Notes: generated from the sequence alone by a model not told the origin. Shown: positions 25,536-34,031, numbered from the stretch's first letter. The stretch: 64,000 bases of DNA from Bog-473 sp963706555 (GCA_963706555.1 OY970164.1:2914001-2978000), one strand, 5' to 3'. Program-made: numbers and translations.

Positions 25536-26333
25536 ATGCCACATGCTTCTCTGGTCGCAAGATGGAGCGAAGGCCAACCGGCGTTCGGCGGGTGGGTCAC
25601 CACGGAGTCGGAGGCGAACGTCTCGATGTTCGGGCGTCTCGGCTATGACTACGTGGGCATCGACACGCAGCATTCGGCGGTCAGCGAGGCGCAAGCCGCC
25701 GTGCTCGTGCGGCGCCTCGTCGCCGCGCCGTTCGGAGTGATCGTGCGCGTCTCCAAGAATGATCCGGCCCTCATCGGGCGGCTGCTCGACTCGGGTGCCG
25801 ACGGGATCATCGTCCCGATGGTGAGTACCGCCGAGGAAGCCAGGGCGGCCGTCTCGGCCTGCCGGTACCCGCCCGAGGGCGTGCGGAGCTTCGGTCCGTT
25901 CCGCGGCGACCTCGGGCTCGACCTGGGTGCCCTTCAGCAACGGGTGAGCCTGTTCGTGATGATCGAGACATCGCAAGGGCTGGACAACGTGCGCGACATC
26001 TGTGCGGTGGACGGGATCGAGGGCGTGTACATCGGCCCGGCCGACCTGTCGATCGGACTCGGTCTCGACCCGATGCTGGCGTTTTCCACCGATCAACTGA
26101 AAGAACCGGTCGAGCGGATCAAGGCGGCGTGTGACGAATTCGGCCGGGTCATGGGTGGCCACTCGTTGAACGCCACCGATGCCTTGCGGTGGGTGGGCCG
26201 GGGGAGCCGACTCGTCTCACTCGGCGCCGATTCGGTGATGCTGGCGACCATCGCCGCCCAGGAACTCGAGACCGCCCGTCAGGGCGCAGGTGCGGCAGGG
26301 GCATCCGGCACAGCGAGCACACCCTACGGGTGA
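25536..26333 (+). CDS. HpcH/HpaI-type class II aldolase (first of two)
   Basis: A 265-residue member of the HpcH/HpaI family, metal-dependent pyruvate aldolases acting on 4-hydroxy-2-oxoacids. Diagnostic residues are present: IDTQHS near 47-52, VRVSKND and GADGIIVPMV, VMIETSQG with a metal Glu (about 147), and YIGPADLSIGLG with the metal Asp. It would cleave a hydroxy-oxoacid to pyruvate and an aldehyde. ATG at 25536 lies four bases after the preceding stop, so translation is probably coupled. The C-terminal Gly/Ala-rich tail is longer than in the second aldolase, at 26574. Confidence 0.87.
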   Translation: MPHASLVARWSEGQPAFGGWVTTESEANVSMFGRLGYDYVGIDTQHSAVSEAQAAVLVRRLVAAPFGVIVRVSKNDPALIGRLLDSGADGIIVPMVSTAEEARAAVSACRYPPEGVRSFGPFRGDLGLDLGALQQRVSLFVMIETSQGLDNVRDICAVDGIEGVYIGPADLSIGLGLDPMLAFSTDQLKEPVERIKAACDEFGRVMGGHSLNATDALRWVGRGSRLVSLGADSVMLATIAAQELETARQGAGAAGASGTASTPYG

Positions 26334-26376
26334 AGGGTGTGTTAGCCCGGGTCGCAGACAAAGAGGAGAGTTGCAG

Positions 26377-26577
26377 ATGCTGGTAGAGATAAATGCGGAC
26401 AAATGCATCGGAAGCGGTGCGTGCGTGATCGCCTGCCCCGAGGTGTTCTCCCAGGACGAGGGCGGCGTCGTCATCCTTCTGGATGGGACGCCGCCGCCTG
26501 AGGTCCATGAACGAGTGCGCGAAGCCGTGCGCGCCTGTCCCGCCGAAGTCATCACGTTGAAAGGGGAGTCGTCGTGA
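26377..26577 (+). CDS. Small ferredoxin ([3Fe-4S]-type, four Cys)
   Basis: A 66-residue ferredoxin of the kind that feeds actinobacterial P450s. The cluster motif is C10-IGSGA-C16-VIA-C20-P and C54-P. In the CxxxxxC...CP pattern the residue usually replacing the fourth cysteine is Ser13, pointing to a [3Fe-4S] cluster; Cys20 is extra, and could allow [4Fe-4S] assembly. ATG at 26377 follows AGAGGAGAG. Its last four bases overlap the GTG of the next aldolase. Its position between two aldolases, rather than beside the P450, is odd and shows that it belongs to the operon as a whole. Confidence 0.86.
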   Translation: MLVEINADKCIGSGACVIACPEVFSQDEGGVVILLDGTPPPEVHERVREAVRACPAEVITLKGESS

Positions 26578-27350
26578 ACGGCATTCGTGCGGCATTGGCG
26601 GAGGGTCGCCCCTCAATCGGGGGATGGTCGACCATGGCGGACAGCGTCTCGGCCGAGCTCATGGGAGGGGCTGGTTTCGATTGGGTCATCGTCGACACCC
26701 AACACGGCAGCGTCACAGGTGCTGACCTGGTGCGGGTCCTACAGGCGCTCGCCATCGGCAACACATCGGCGGTCGTCCGGATCCCTTGGACGGATGCCGC
26801 GACGATCATGCGGGCTCTCGACGTGGGCGCGGCCGGTGTCATCGTGCCCATGGTCAACACGCCCGAGGAGGCGGCGCTGGCCGCAGCCGCATTGCGCTAC
26901 CCGCCGCAGGGCATCCGCTCCATGGGGCCGACGCGCGGTGGGTTCGTTTCGACGGCCGCCGCCAACGAAGATGTCGTGCTGCTGGTCATGATCGAGACGG
27001 CGGAGGCATTGGAACGTGTCGATGAGATCGCCGCCGTGCCCGGTGTCGACGGCTTGTTCGTCGGTCCGGTCGATCTCGGCCTCAGTCTCGGATTGCCGCT
27101 CGACTGGTCCGGGCGCCACCCTGACGTGCTCGCAGCCATGGACAGGATCGTGGTGGCGGCGGACAAGGCGGGCGTGTTCGTGGGAACGGTGAGCTCCGGT
27201 GCCGATCATGCCAAGGATCTCGTCCAGCGGGGCGTCAAGTTCGTCTCACTCGGGGCCGATGTCGGGTATCTGCGAGCGGGCATCGCGACCGACACCGCCG
27301 TCCTCAAAGAGCTCAAGACGATGTCGACGACGAAGGGCAAGGGTACGTGA
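26574..27350 (+). CDS. HpcH/HpaI-type class II aldolase (second of two)
   Basis: A 258-residue paralogue of the aldolase at 25536: VDTQHGSVT, VRIPWTDAATIMRALDVGAAGVIVPMV, VMIETAEALERVDEI with the metal Glu and FVGPVDLGLSLG with the metal Asp. Substrate-pocket stretches differ (RGGFVSTAAAN versus RGDLGLDLGAL after the conserved GP), so the two copies probably take different aldehydes or form a heteromer. GTG at 26574 overlaps the ferredoxin stop (GTGA), and its own stop overlaps the next start in the same way, so the three genes are tightly coupled. Confidence 0.87.
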   Translation: MNGIRAALAEGRPSIGGWSTMADSVSAELMGGAGFDWVIVDTQHGSVTGADLVRVLQALAIGNTSAVVRIPWTDAATIMRALDVGAAGVIVPMVNTPEEAALAAAALRYPPQGIRSMGPTRGGFVSTAAANEDVVLLVMIETAEALERVDEIAAVPGVDGLFVGPVDLGLSLGLPLDWSGRHPDVLAAMDRIVVAADKAGVFVGTVSSGADHAKDLVQRGVKFVSLGADVGYLRAGIATDTAVLKELKTMSTTKGKGT

Positions 27351-28438
27351 CCGTACGGAAGAAGGTCCTCATTCCCACTTTCTTGCTTCACCCCGACGCC
27401 GACGCGTTGTTGCAGGACGCCGACGACATCGAGGTGATCTACGGCCTCGATGATGCTGAGCGCGCCATCGGTCTCGGCGGGACCGATCGTTTCGCACAGC
27501 GGGACGCCGCGGTGAAGGCCTCGCTGGATCAGTATCTCGGGGAGGTCCACGCCCTGCATGCCATCGGTCCCGGTGGGCATCTCCCCGTGACGGCGGAGAT
27601 GCTGGGGCGTGCGGCCCTGCTCGAGGTGGTCTTCATCAGCGCGGCCGGTACTGACAAGATCGATGTGGCTGCCGCCACCGACCTCGGCATTCTGGTGATC
27701 AACGCGGTGGGAGCAAATGCGCCGGCGGTGGCCGAACATGCCGTGGGACTGATGTTGGCACTCTGCCGAAGGATCGCCGACACCGATCGCCTGGCACACG
27801 AGACGAAGAAGGTCGACGCCTTGCGGGTGATGCAGACGCCGCCCAGGCTCTCGTTGCTCAGCGGAAAGACGCTCACCATCGTTGGCTTCGGGTTCATCGG
27901 GCGCACCATCGCCCAAATCTGTCGGCAGGGCTTCGGGATGCAGGTTGTGGCGTTCGATCCCTTCTTCGACTCGATCGAGGCTGAGCGCCTGGGCGTCACC
28001 ATCGTGGACGATCTCCACGAGGCCCTGGCCGTCGGGGACTACGTCTCCATCAACACTCCCTTCAACGCTGACACCGCGGCCCTGATCGGGGCCAAGGAGC
28101 TGGGGATCATGAAGGACACGGCCTTTCTGGTCAACACCGCCCGTGGCGGGGTGGTCGATCCCGACGCCCTGCTGGCCGCGCTACGAGAGCGCACCATTGC
28201 CGGGGCAGCACTGGACGTCACCGAGCCCGAACCGCTGCCTCCGGGCCACCCTCTGTTTGATCTCGACAACGTGATCTTGACGCCCCATCTCGGCGGGAAT
28301 GCAGCAGAGGTGTTCCGTGCCTCGTCCGTCACACCGGTAAAGCTCCTCCTCGAGGCACTCCGGGGCCAGCGTCCGCGGCACTCGATCAATCCGTCCGCCT
28401 GGTCACGGCATGTCGAGCGATTCGGCGGTCCGCAATGA
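27347..28438 (+). CDS. D-isomer-specific 2-hydroxyacid dehydrogenase
   Basis: A 363-residue NAD-dependent dehydrogenase with the family's split substrate domain and a Rossmann domain (VGFGFIGR, about 181-188). Catalytic Arg is in NTARGGVVD, Glu in DVTEPEPLPPGHP and His in LTPHLGGN. Strong similarity to the phosphoglycerate dehydrogenase/hydroxypyruvate reductase group at the C-terminal end; the N-terminal 60 residues (LLHPDADALLQDADDIEVIYG) are less conserved. GTG start overlaps the aldolase stop by four bases. It could reduce or form the 2-oxoacid cleaved or produced by the aldolases next to it. Confidence 0.88.
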   Translation: MTVRKKVLIPTFLLHPDADALLQDADDIEVIYGLDDAERAIGLGGTDRFAQRDAAVKASLDQYLGEVHALHAIGPGGHLPVTAEMLGRAALLEVVFISAAGTDKIDVAAATDLGILVINAVGANAPAVAEHAVGLMLALCRRIADTDRLAHETKKVDALRVMQTPPRLSLLSGKTLTIVGFGFIGRTIAQICRQGFGMQVVAFDPFFDSIEAERLGVTIVDDLHEALAVGDYVSINTPFNADTAALIGAKELGIMKDTAFLVNTARGGVVDPDALLAALRERTIAGAALDVTEPEPLPPGHPLFDLDNVILTPHLGGNAAEVFRASSVTPVKLLLEALRGQRPRHSINPSAWSRHVERFGGPQ

Positions 28439-28471
28439 GCGGTGTCACAGGGCCGCGGGAGGAGAAGAGCG

Positions 28472-28672
28472 ATGAGGATAGAGGTGGACTTTGCGCGTTG
28501 TGAAGGCAATGGTCAATGCGTGATCGACGCACCGGATGTGTTCGACCTCGACAGTGACGACAACCTCATCGTCCTCAACTACGAGCCACCCCGCGAGCAT
28601 TGGGCCCAGGTGGAGGAGGCGGTGCGTTCATGCCCGAAACGAGCGCTGGCGATAGCCGAGGGTTCGACATGA
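28472..28672 (+). CDS. Small [3Fe-4S] ferredoxin, P450 partner
   Basis: A 66-residue ferredoxin with C10-EGNGQ-C16-VIDAP and C54-P. The position filled by the fourth Cys in [4Fe-4S] proteins is Asn13, and there is no extra Cys at 20 (Ala instead), so a [3Fe-4S] cluster is expected. ATG at 28472 follows GGAGGAGA. Its stop overlaps the ATG of the downstream P450 (ATGA), the standard arrangement for a dedicated redox partner. Compared with the ferredoxin at 26377 it is much more acidic in the middle, which may tune partner choice. Confidence 0.9.
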   Translation: MRIEVDFARCEGNGQCVIDAPDVFDLDSDDNLIVLNYEPPREHWAQVEEAVRSCPKRALAIAEGST

Positions 28673-29895
28673 CGTCCGTTTCACTCGAGAACTTCCGCTA
28701 CGACCCGTTCGCTCCGGAGGTGATGGACAATCCCCTTCCATTTTACAAGATATTGCGCGACGAGTTCCCGGCCTACTTCATTGAGGAGTACGAAGCGTGG
28801 GCGATTTCGCGGTTCGAAGACGTCTGGACGATCCTCAATGACACGGAGGGCCACATCACCTCCACCGAAGGCACAATGATGTTCCGCGAACAACTTCTCG
28901 TGTCGAATGGCGGTGTCGTGCCGAAGGCGAGTTATGACCCGCTCACGGTTCTCTCCTACACCGAGTCGCCGGTGCACGAGGATCTGCGCCAGGCCGTGGG
29001 ACCACCGCTCCGGCGCAACGCGGTGCAACGTCTCGAAGAGCTCATCCGATCCATGGCCCGGGCCAGGCTGGACGAGCTCATCCCACAGGGTCGGTTCAAT
29101 GTGACTAGCGAGTACGGCGGCATCGTCGCCGCCGCCACCATGTGCTACATGTTCGGTATCCCGTTGTCCGACGCAGCGATGGTGCGCGACGCCGTGTTGG
29201 TCTGTGACCCGAGCGTCCAGGACGTGGCGGCTCAGGGAGTGGCCTATGGGCAGCTCACCGACCTGGTGACCGACGTGGTCCGTCGTCGGCGGGCTTCAGG
29301 TGCCGACGGGCACTATCCGTTGATCGACGGGTTGCTGGAATTTCGTCTCGACGGGCGGGCCCTCACGGACGAGGAGATCAGCGGATCGGTGCTGGCCACC
29401 ATTCTTTTCGGCGGTGCCGAGACCCTGCCCAAGGTCGTTGCACACGGACTGATGGAACTGTGGCGCGATCCGGACCAGCGGCGAGCAGTGGCCGCAGATC
29501 CGGCCAACTGCGCCACGGCATTCGAGGAGATGTTGCGGTTCTGCGCGCCGGCGCAGTGGTTCACGAGGCAGGTCAAGAAGCCCATCGTCATCGCCGGGAA
29601 AGAGCTCAGCGTCGGCCACCGCATCTTTCCGCTCCTCATGGCGGGAAACCGAGACGAGCGTGAGTTCGAGGAGCCAGATCGTTTCATCTGGGACCGACCG
29701 GTGAAGCGGCATCTGGCCTTCGGTCAGGGTCAGGGCTTTTGCATCGGCAACCACGTCGCGCGTCTGGAGGGTCGGATCCTCCTCGAGGAGCTGCTGGCCC
29801 GAGTCCCGGAGTACGAGATCGACATCGAGCACGCCGTCCGCCCGCCCTCGAGTTTCCAGTGGGGTTGGCGGACGGTCCCGATGGTCGTCAGCTAG
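28669..29895 (+). CDS. Cytochrome P450 (second of three)
   Basis: A 408-residue P450. The I-helix motif is GGAETL with the acid kept, the K-helix ExxR lies in FEEMLRF, and the haem loop is FGQGQGFCIG with Cys358. A loop of about 15 residues around 75-95 (EGTMMFREQLLVSNGGVV) is longer than in the first P450 and sits in the B-C region, which shapes the pocket. ATG at 28669 overlaps the ferredoxin stop by four bases; an ATG at 28630 would add 13 residues without family support. The tight link to the ferredoxin indicates that the two work as a pair. Confidence 0.91.
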   Translation: MTSVSLENFRYDPFAPEVMDNPLPFYKILRDEFPAYFIEEYEAWAISRFEDVWTILNDTEGHITSTEGTMMFREQLLVSNGGVVPKASYDPLTVLSYTESPVHEDLRQAVGPPLRRNAVQRLEELIRSMARARLDELIPQGRFNVTSEYGGIVAAATMCYMFGIPLSDAAMVRDAVLVCDPSVQDVAAQGVAYGQLTDLVTDVVRRRRASGADGHYPLIDGLLEFRLDGRALTDEEISGSVLATILFGGAETLPKVVAHGLMELWRDPDQRRAVAADPANCATAFEEMLRFCAPAQWFTRQVKKPIVIAGKELSVGHRIFPLLMAGNRDEREFEEPDRFIWDRPVKRHLAFGQGQGFCIGNHVARLEGRILLEELLARVPEYEIDIEHAVRPPSSFQWGWRTVPMVVS

Positions 29896-29915
29896 CCAGG
29901 AGAGAGGGGAGAACG

Positions 29916-30914
29916 ATGCCCAAGGTAGCCACCGTGCGCGGAGAGGTCGATACCGACACACTCGGTCAGACGCTCATGCACGAGCACATCATCAACATCA
30001 CGCCGGAGGTAGAGAAGGAGTACCCGGATCTCAGTTGGAGAGGCGGCAAGGATCGTGTGGTCAGCTCAGTCGTCGAGACGTTGCGCGAAGTGAAAGACCA
30101 CGGCATCGATACCATCGTCGACTGCACCGCTCTGGGACACGGCCGCGACATCGATGCGGTACGCCGGATCAACGACCAAGTCGATATCAACCTCATCGTG
30201 GCCACAGGCATCTACACCTACGACCATCTTCCGTTCTTCTTCCTCTACGGGCATCCGGCGCGCGAGGTCGATGGCAAAGTCGAGGACATACTCACTGACA
30301 TGTTCATCCGTGACATCACCGAGGGCATCGCTGGCAGTGGCGTGAAGGCGGGTGTCATCAAGACAGCGACGGACCGCGCCGGGGTGACACCCAATGTGGA
30401 ACGAATCCTCCGGGCCGTGGCCCGGGCCCATCGCGAGACTGGCGTGCCGATCACAACTCACACCGTCGTCGAGACGCGTAACGGGCTGGAGCAGCAGCGG
30501 ATCTTCACCGAAGAAGGTGTCGACCTGTCCCGCGTGATCGTCGGCCACAGCGGCGACTCGACCGACCTGGACTACCTACGGGCTCTGCTCGACGCCGGCT
30601 CGACCATTGGCGCCGACCGGTTCGGTCTTTACCTCCCCGACATGGGCCTGCCCGAGATGGAGGTGCGGATCAACACCCTCGCTGCGCTCTGTGCCGAGGG
30701 GTACAGCGATCGCATCGTGCTTTCCCACGACGTCACCTGCTACAGCGACTGGGAGCCCCAAGCCTTCGGGAACGAACTGAAGGAATGGGTGCAGACGCAT
30801 GTCACCGACGAGGTGGTGCCGGCGATGCTGGCAAAGGGGATCACCGAGGAACAGGTGGCACAGATGATGACCGGCAATCCTCGCCGGATCTTCGAAGTTC
30901 AGGGGTCGTACTAG
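29916..30914 (+). CDS. Phosphotriesterase-family (PTE-like) metal hydrolase
   Basis: A 332-residue TIM-barrel hydrolase of the phosphotriesterase/lactonase family. H22-E-H24 (LMHEHI) gives the first metal pair; VIKTATD carries the lysine that is carboxylated in the family; THTVVE, GHSGDS and SHDVT supply the remaining two His and the Asp. Family members hydrolyse lactones, phosphotriesters or acyl esters, and catabolic actinobacterial copies are often lactonases. ATG at 29916 follows AGAGAGGGGA. It closes the 23332-30914 operon, so hydrolysis of a lactone formed by oxygenation of a cyclic intermediate is an attractive but unproved role. It ends 20 bases before a convergent gene. Confidence 0.87.
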   Translation: MPKVATVRGEVDTDTLGQTLMHEHIINITPEVEKEYPDLSWRGGKDRVVSSVVETLREVKDHGIDTIVDCTALGHGRDIDAVRRINDQVDINLIVATGIYTYDHLPFFFLYGHPAREVDGKVEDILTDMFIRDITEGIAGSGVKAGVIKTATDRAGVTPNVERILRAVARAHRETGVPITTHTVVETRNGLEQQRIFTEEGVDLSRVIVGHSGDSTDLDYLRALLDAGSTIGADRFGLYLPDMGLPEMEVRINTLAALCAEGYSDRIVLSHDVTCYSDWEPQAFGNELKEWVQTHVTDEVVPAMLAKGITEEQVAQMMTGNPRRIFEVQGSY

Positions 30915-30933
30915 ATTCCACGACCGGCAATGG

Positions 30934-32175
30934 TCAGGACGAAGTAATGGTGACTTTCAGCATCCGGTGGGTGACGTCTGGAGGGACACCCGAGGAGCTT
31001 CCCTGCGCATTGATCTTCTTGACAACGCTCAAGCCCGAGGTGACGTGACCGAACAGGGAGTACGTGTTCGGTAATGATTCGCCTTCCGCTCCGGCGACGA
31101 TGAAGAACTGGCTGCCTCCGGTATGTGGTTGGCCCGTGTTGGCCATGGCCACCGATCCCAGAGGGTATTGGTGCGCAGGGTTCGATGTCTTCGCCGGGAG
31201 CTCATCGGGGATCGAGTATCCCGGTCCGCCGCTCCCGCTTCCCGTCGGGTCCCCCGTCTGATCGACGAACGAGGGGATGACCCGGAGGAAGATGACGCAG
31301 TCGAAGAAATGATTTTGGGCCAGGAAGACGAAATTGTTGACGGTTTGCGGGGCATGTTTCGCATCGAGCGCAATCACGAATTTGCCCACGTCTGTCTTCA
31401 CGGTGGCGGTATAGGTCTTCTTGGGATCGATGGTGTTCGATGGAGCGCTGCTCCACGTCGACTTCGTGAGCGCCGTGGATGGGTCCTTGGGGCAACCGGC
31501 CGCAACGGAAGCTGCGTTGGCGGCTGCTTGTGCCTTCGCATCGGCGGATGAGTTGGCGGACGCTCCCTTGGTCCCCGAGGCGACCGTGAAGCTCGCAAAT
31601 CTCGAGTTCTGTTGTGTTGCTGCGGCCGCCAGCACCTGCTTGTTGCGAGCGGTGAGCGGAACCGACGTGGTGGTACTCGTGGTCGAGCTCGAGGGCTGGC
31701 CGGTGGACAGTCCGGTGACCTCGACCGCGGTCCCGCGCCGCCATGCGATGATGTACGTGGAATTCGCCGCGAGTCGGGCGATGGCGGTGGGTCCGAGAGT
31801 CTTCGGGGGACTCAGACCTGCTTGCTGCTGGTCGGAGGAGGCAATGCCTTGCAAGAGCGTGGTCGCTTCCGCAGTTGACTTGCAGTACAGGACCTCGGAA
31901 ATCAGGTTGAGCAGTCCGGATTTGCTCGAGAATTGCTCTTGGGCACCATCGGGGCATCCGGTGACGTTGGTGGTCGTCGAGACGAAGGGAGCATTGACCA
32001 CCTTGGTGAACCCCGCTCCCTTGGCTGCGGATTCGGGTACCAGCACGCTGGTGGATGGCTTGGAGGCCGAGGAAGCGCCAGTCGCAGCGGGCGCCACGAC
32101 GGTGGCTGCGAAAACAGCGGCGACGGTTGCCGTGCCGATGCTTGCGAACTTCAGGGTCAGCTTTCTCACGAACAC
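30934..32175 (-). CDS. Secreted cyclophilin-type peptidyl-prolyl isomerase with long N-terminal region
   Basis: A 413-residue protein. Residues 1-35 form a signal peptide (basic start, Ala/Val-rich core, A-x-G/A-type cleavage region). About 36-245 is a Ser/Thr/Ala-rich region of no recognised domain with a few Cys. About 255-413 is a cyclophilin domain: FLRVIPSFVDQTGDPTGSG, GSVAMANTG, GSQFFIVAG and LFGHVTSG. The usual FHR is FLR, but the catalytic Arg is kept. It would assist folding outside the membrane. Start is GTG at 32175 with a weak ribosome-binding site. It faces the catabolic operon tail-to-tail and is functionally unlike its neighbours, so probably a resident gene between catabolic blocks. 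Confidence 0.87.
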   Translation of the reverse strand: MFVRKLTLKFASIGTATVAAVFAATVVAPAATGASSASKPSTSVLVPESAAKGAGFTKVVNAPFVSTTTNVTGCPDGAQEQFSSKSGLLNLISEVLYCKSTAEATTLLQGIASSDQQQAGLSPPKTLGPTAIARLAANSTYIIAWRRGTAVEVTGLSTGQPSSSTTSTTTSVPLTARNKQVLAAAATQQNSRFASFTVASGTKGASANSSADAKAQAAANAASVAAGCPKDPSTALTKSTWSSAPSNTIDPKKTYTATVKTDVGKFVIALDAKHAPQTVNNFVFLAQNHFFDCVIFLRVIPSFVDQTGDPTGSGSGGPGYSIPDELPAKTSNPAHQYPLGSVAMANTGQPHTGGSQFFIVAGAEGESLPNTYSLFGHVTSGLSVVKKINAQGSSSGVPPDVTHRMLKVTITSS

Positions 32176-32415
32176 GTCTTTCTGAAGGAGAGGAGCCTCC
32201 CGGGCCAGGCCGGGCTAGAGGCACTTAATTCGGATGGCGGTGGGCTCTTTGGAGGAAGATAGCCGAACTCTGAGGTCCTGGTGCCGCGCCAGTGACGTCG
32301 CAGCGAGTTGTCGGCTCACCACAGACGTTGCACCGCCCGGCGTCCGGGCACAGCGCTTGCAACTGGCATGTAGTGTGACGTGAACGAGACAAACTCGTCG
32401 AGCAGAGGGGGCGCC
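32176..32415. other. Divergent promoter region, cyclophilin / ABM protein
   Basis: A 240-base spacer between a minus-strand and a plus-strand gene. No further gene or clear palindrome was seen; a short A/T-rich stretch (CACTTAATTCGG, near 32222-32233) is the only compositional break. Promoters for both genes presumably lie here. Confidence 0.4.
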
Positions 32416-32748
32416 ATGGTGATCTTGCATGCATGCGGAGTGATCAAGCCGGAGGCGCGTGAGCGCTGGTTCGCGCTTCTCGATGCGCTGACACCCCCCT
32501 CGCGAGCGGAAGACGCCTGTCAGAGCTACGTCATCTACGAGTCGGTCGAAACGCCCAACGCCTTCATCTTCGTCGAGGAATGGGCAAGCCTCGATGGTCT
32601 CTACGAGCATTTCCACACCCCGCATTTCACCGAGTTCTTCAACGCACTCGGAGATGTAGTCGCTGAGCCGCCGACAGGGACCGTTTCCGAGGTGGCGTCC
32701 ACCAAAACACTCGACGAGTCCTTCGCTGCCGCCGGCATAGGCGGTTAG
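32416..32748 (+). CDS. ABM/quinol monooxygenase-like small protein
   Basis: A 110-residue protein with the ABM fold pattern: MVILHACGVIKPEARERWFALLDAL, EDACQSYVIYESVETPNAFIFVEEWAS, then YEHFHTPHFTEFFNALG, a His-rich helix end typical of YgiN-like monooxygenases. ATG at 32416 follows AGAGGGG. No cofactor motif. It is a lone gene: upstream is a divergent cyclophilin and downstream a convergent MsrA. Only weakly similar to the ABM protein at 21680. Function beyond the fold is unknown. Confidence 0.75.
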   Translation: MVILHACGVIKPEARERWFALLDALTPPSRAEDACQSYVIYESVETPNAFIFVEEWASLDGLYEHFHTPHFTEFFNALGDVVAEPPTGTVSEVASTKTLDESFAAAGIGG

Positions 32749-32882
32749 CCCGAGCGAGCGCAGCGTCGGTGGACCTCCTCCAGTCGCCGCACGCGCAGAC
32801 AGCGATCGGTCACGTCCTCGAGACAAACTCCACGGCGCATCATGGGGCGGGGCACACTCTTTGCGCCGTCGAGGTCATTCGG

Positions 32883-33398
32883 TCATTCAGCTCCGGGAGT
32901 GCTCCGGCGAGGTAGCTTCCAACCGGGACGGACGAAGTGGCAGCTCTCGCCGTCGGGATGCTTCTGAAAATAATTCTGGTCGTCCTCCACTGCTTCCCAG
33001 AATGGCCCCGCCGCAGTCACCTCGGTGACCACCTTTCCGGGCCACAGACCGGAAGCGTCGATGTCCGCGATGGTGTCGAGAGCGGCGACCCGCTGCTCTT
33101 CATTGGCGAAGAAAATGGCCGAACGGACGCTGCGGCCCACCTCGTCGCCCTGCCGGTCCACGAGAGTTGGATCGTGGATCTGGAAGAAGAATTCCAGCAG
33201 GTCACGGTACGAGACGGTGTCGGCGTCGAAGAGAATTTCCACCGCCTCTGCGTGGTCACCCAGGTTCTCTTCGGTGGGGTGTGGGGTGTCGCCGCCGGAA
33301 TATCCGACGCGGGTCGCGATAACCCCGGGTTGCCGACGGATCAACTCCTGAGCGCCCCAGTAGCACCCACCTGCGAGGATCGCTGTCTCGTTTCTCAT
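32883..33398 (-). CDS. msrA: Peptide methionine sulfoxide reductase A
   Basis: A 171-residue MsrA, which reduces methionine-S-sulfoxide in proteins and free methionine. The active site is GGCYWG with catalytic Cys12; the family more often has GCFWG. Other markers: GVIATRVGYSGGDTPHPTEE, GDHAEAVEI, FFFQIHDPT and IFFANEEQ. A resolving Cys may be the one in GESCHFV near the C-terminus. ATG at 33398 follows AAGGAGG; a longer frame upstream lacks support. It is a stand-alone stress gene in a mixed stretch between catabolic blocks. Confidence 0.93.
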   Translation of the reverse strand: MRNETAILAGGCYWGAQELIRRQPGVIATRVGYSGGDTPHPTEENLGDHAEAVEILFDADTVSYRDLLEFFFQIHDPTLVDRQGDEVGRSVRSAIFFANEEQRVAALDTIADIDASGLWPGKVVTEVTAAGPFWEAVEDDQNYFQKHPDGESCHFVRPGWKLPRRSTPGAE

Positions 33399-33560
33399 CG
33401 GTGCCTCCTTCGCCCAGGCACGGAGCAAACCTGATCTCGCCGTCATGGTACTGATCCATCGGGATAGTTGCCGAAGCAGGTTCAGGAGCTCCCTGGAAGC
33501 GAGACGTCAAATGCGCCGTGCATAATTGGTGCCCGCATTCGCTTCGGTTCAGGAGGATGG

Positions 33561-33917
33561 GTGAGAGTATCCGGCGTTGTTCCGAATCTCCGAGTTGACG
33601 ACATTGCCGCAGCCCGTGACTTCTACATGGAGTACCTCGGGTTGAGCGTCGAGGGATTCAACCTCGGCTGGGTCGCCCACTATCAATCACCGGATGGCCA
33701 GGCCCACGTCCAGCTCGTCGCCGGCGACGCCAAAGCGCCAGAGGATGCAGTGATCTCGGTGCATGCCGGATCAGGGATTGAAGAGGCGTACGAGGAGGCG
33801 AAGCGGCGTGGGTTCGAAATCGTGTACCCGCTGACAGAGGAACCGTGGGGCTTACGCAGATTCTTCGTGCGCGCTCCTGACGGCAATGTGATCAATCTCA
33901 CCAGCCACGGCGACTGA
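33561..33917 (+). CDS. VOC/glyoxalase superfamily protein
   Basis: A 118-residue VOC protein: VVPNLRVDDIAAARDFYMEYLGL at the start, DGQAHVQLVAGD in the middle and FFVRAPDGNVINLTSHGD at the end. The first-half metal residue of glyoxalases is not obviously a His (NLRVDD), so metal catalysis is doubtful and a binding or resistance role is possible, as in bleomycin-binding homologues. GTG at 33561 follows AGGAGG with ideal spacing. It is a single gene, converging on the esterase gene across a clear terminator hairpin. Confidence 0.78.
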   Translation: MRVSGVVPNLRVDDIAAARDFYMEYLGLSVEGFNLGWVAHYQSPDGQAHVQLVAGDAKAPEDAVISVHAGSGIEEAYEEAKRRGFEIVYPLTEEPWGLRRFFVRAPDGNVINLTSHGD

Positions 33918-33949
33918 GGACTTGCTTTCCCCCGATCACCACGCCGTCG

Positions 33950-33991
33950 CCCTGAGCAGTGATGCTGCGATCGACATTTCACTGCTCGGGG
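33950..33991. terminator. Bidirectional terminator between convergent genes
   Basis: A 13-bp stem (33950-33962 with 33979-33991, core GAGCAGTGA/TCACTGCTC, one G-U pair) and a 16-base loop lie midway between the VOC gene (+) and the esterase gene (-). Placement and symmetry suit termination in both directions. Confidence 0.65.
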
Positions 33992-34031
33992 ATACCTCGA
34001 ACCGGTGGCTCGCCGAACTGCGAGGAGGACA

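Noticed and set aside
29739..29915. Upstream extension of the PTE-like gene
   Set aside because: It overlaps the end of the P450 in another phase; the real start at 29916 has a strong ribosome-binding site and the family's N-terminus.
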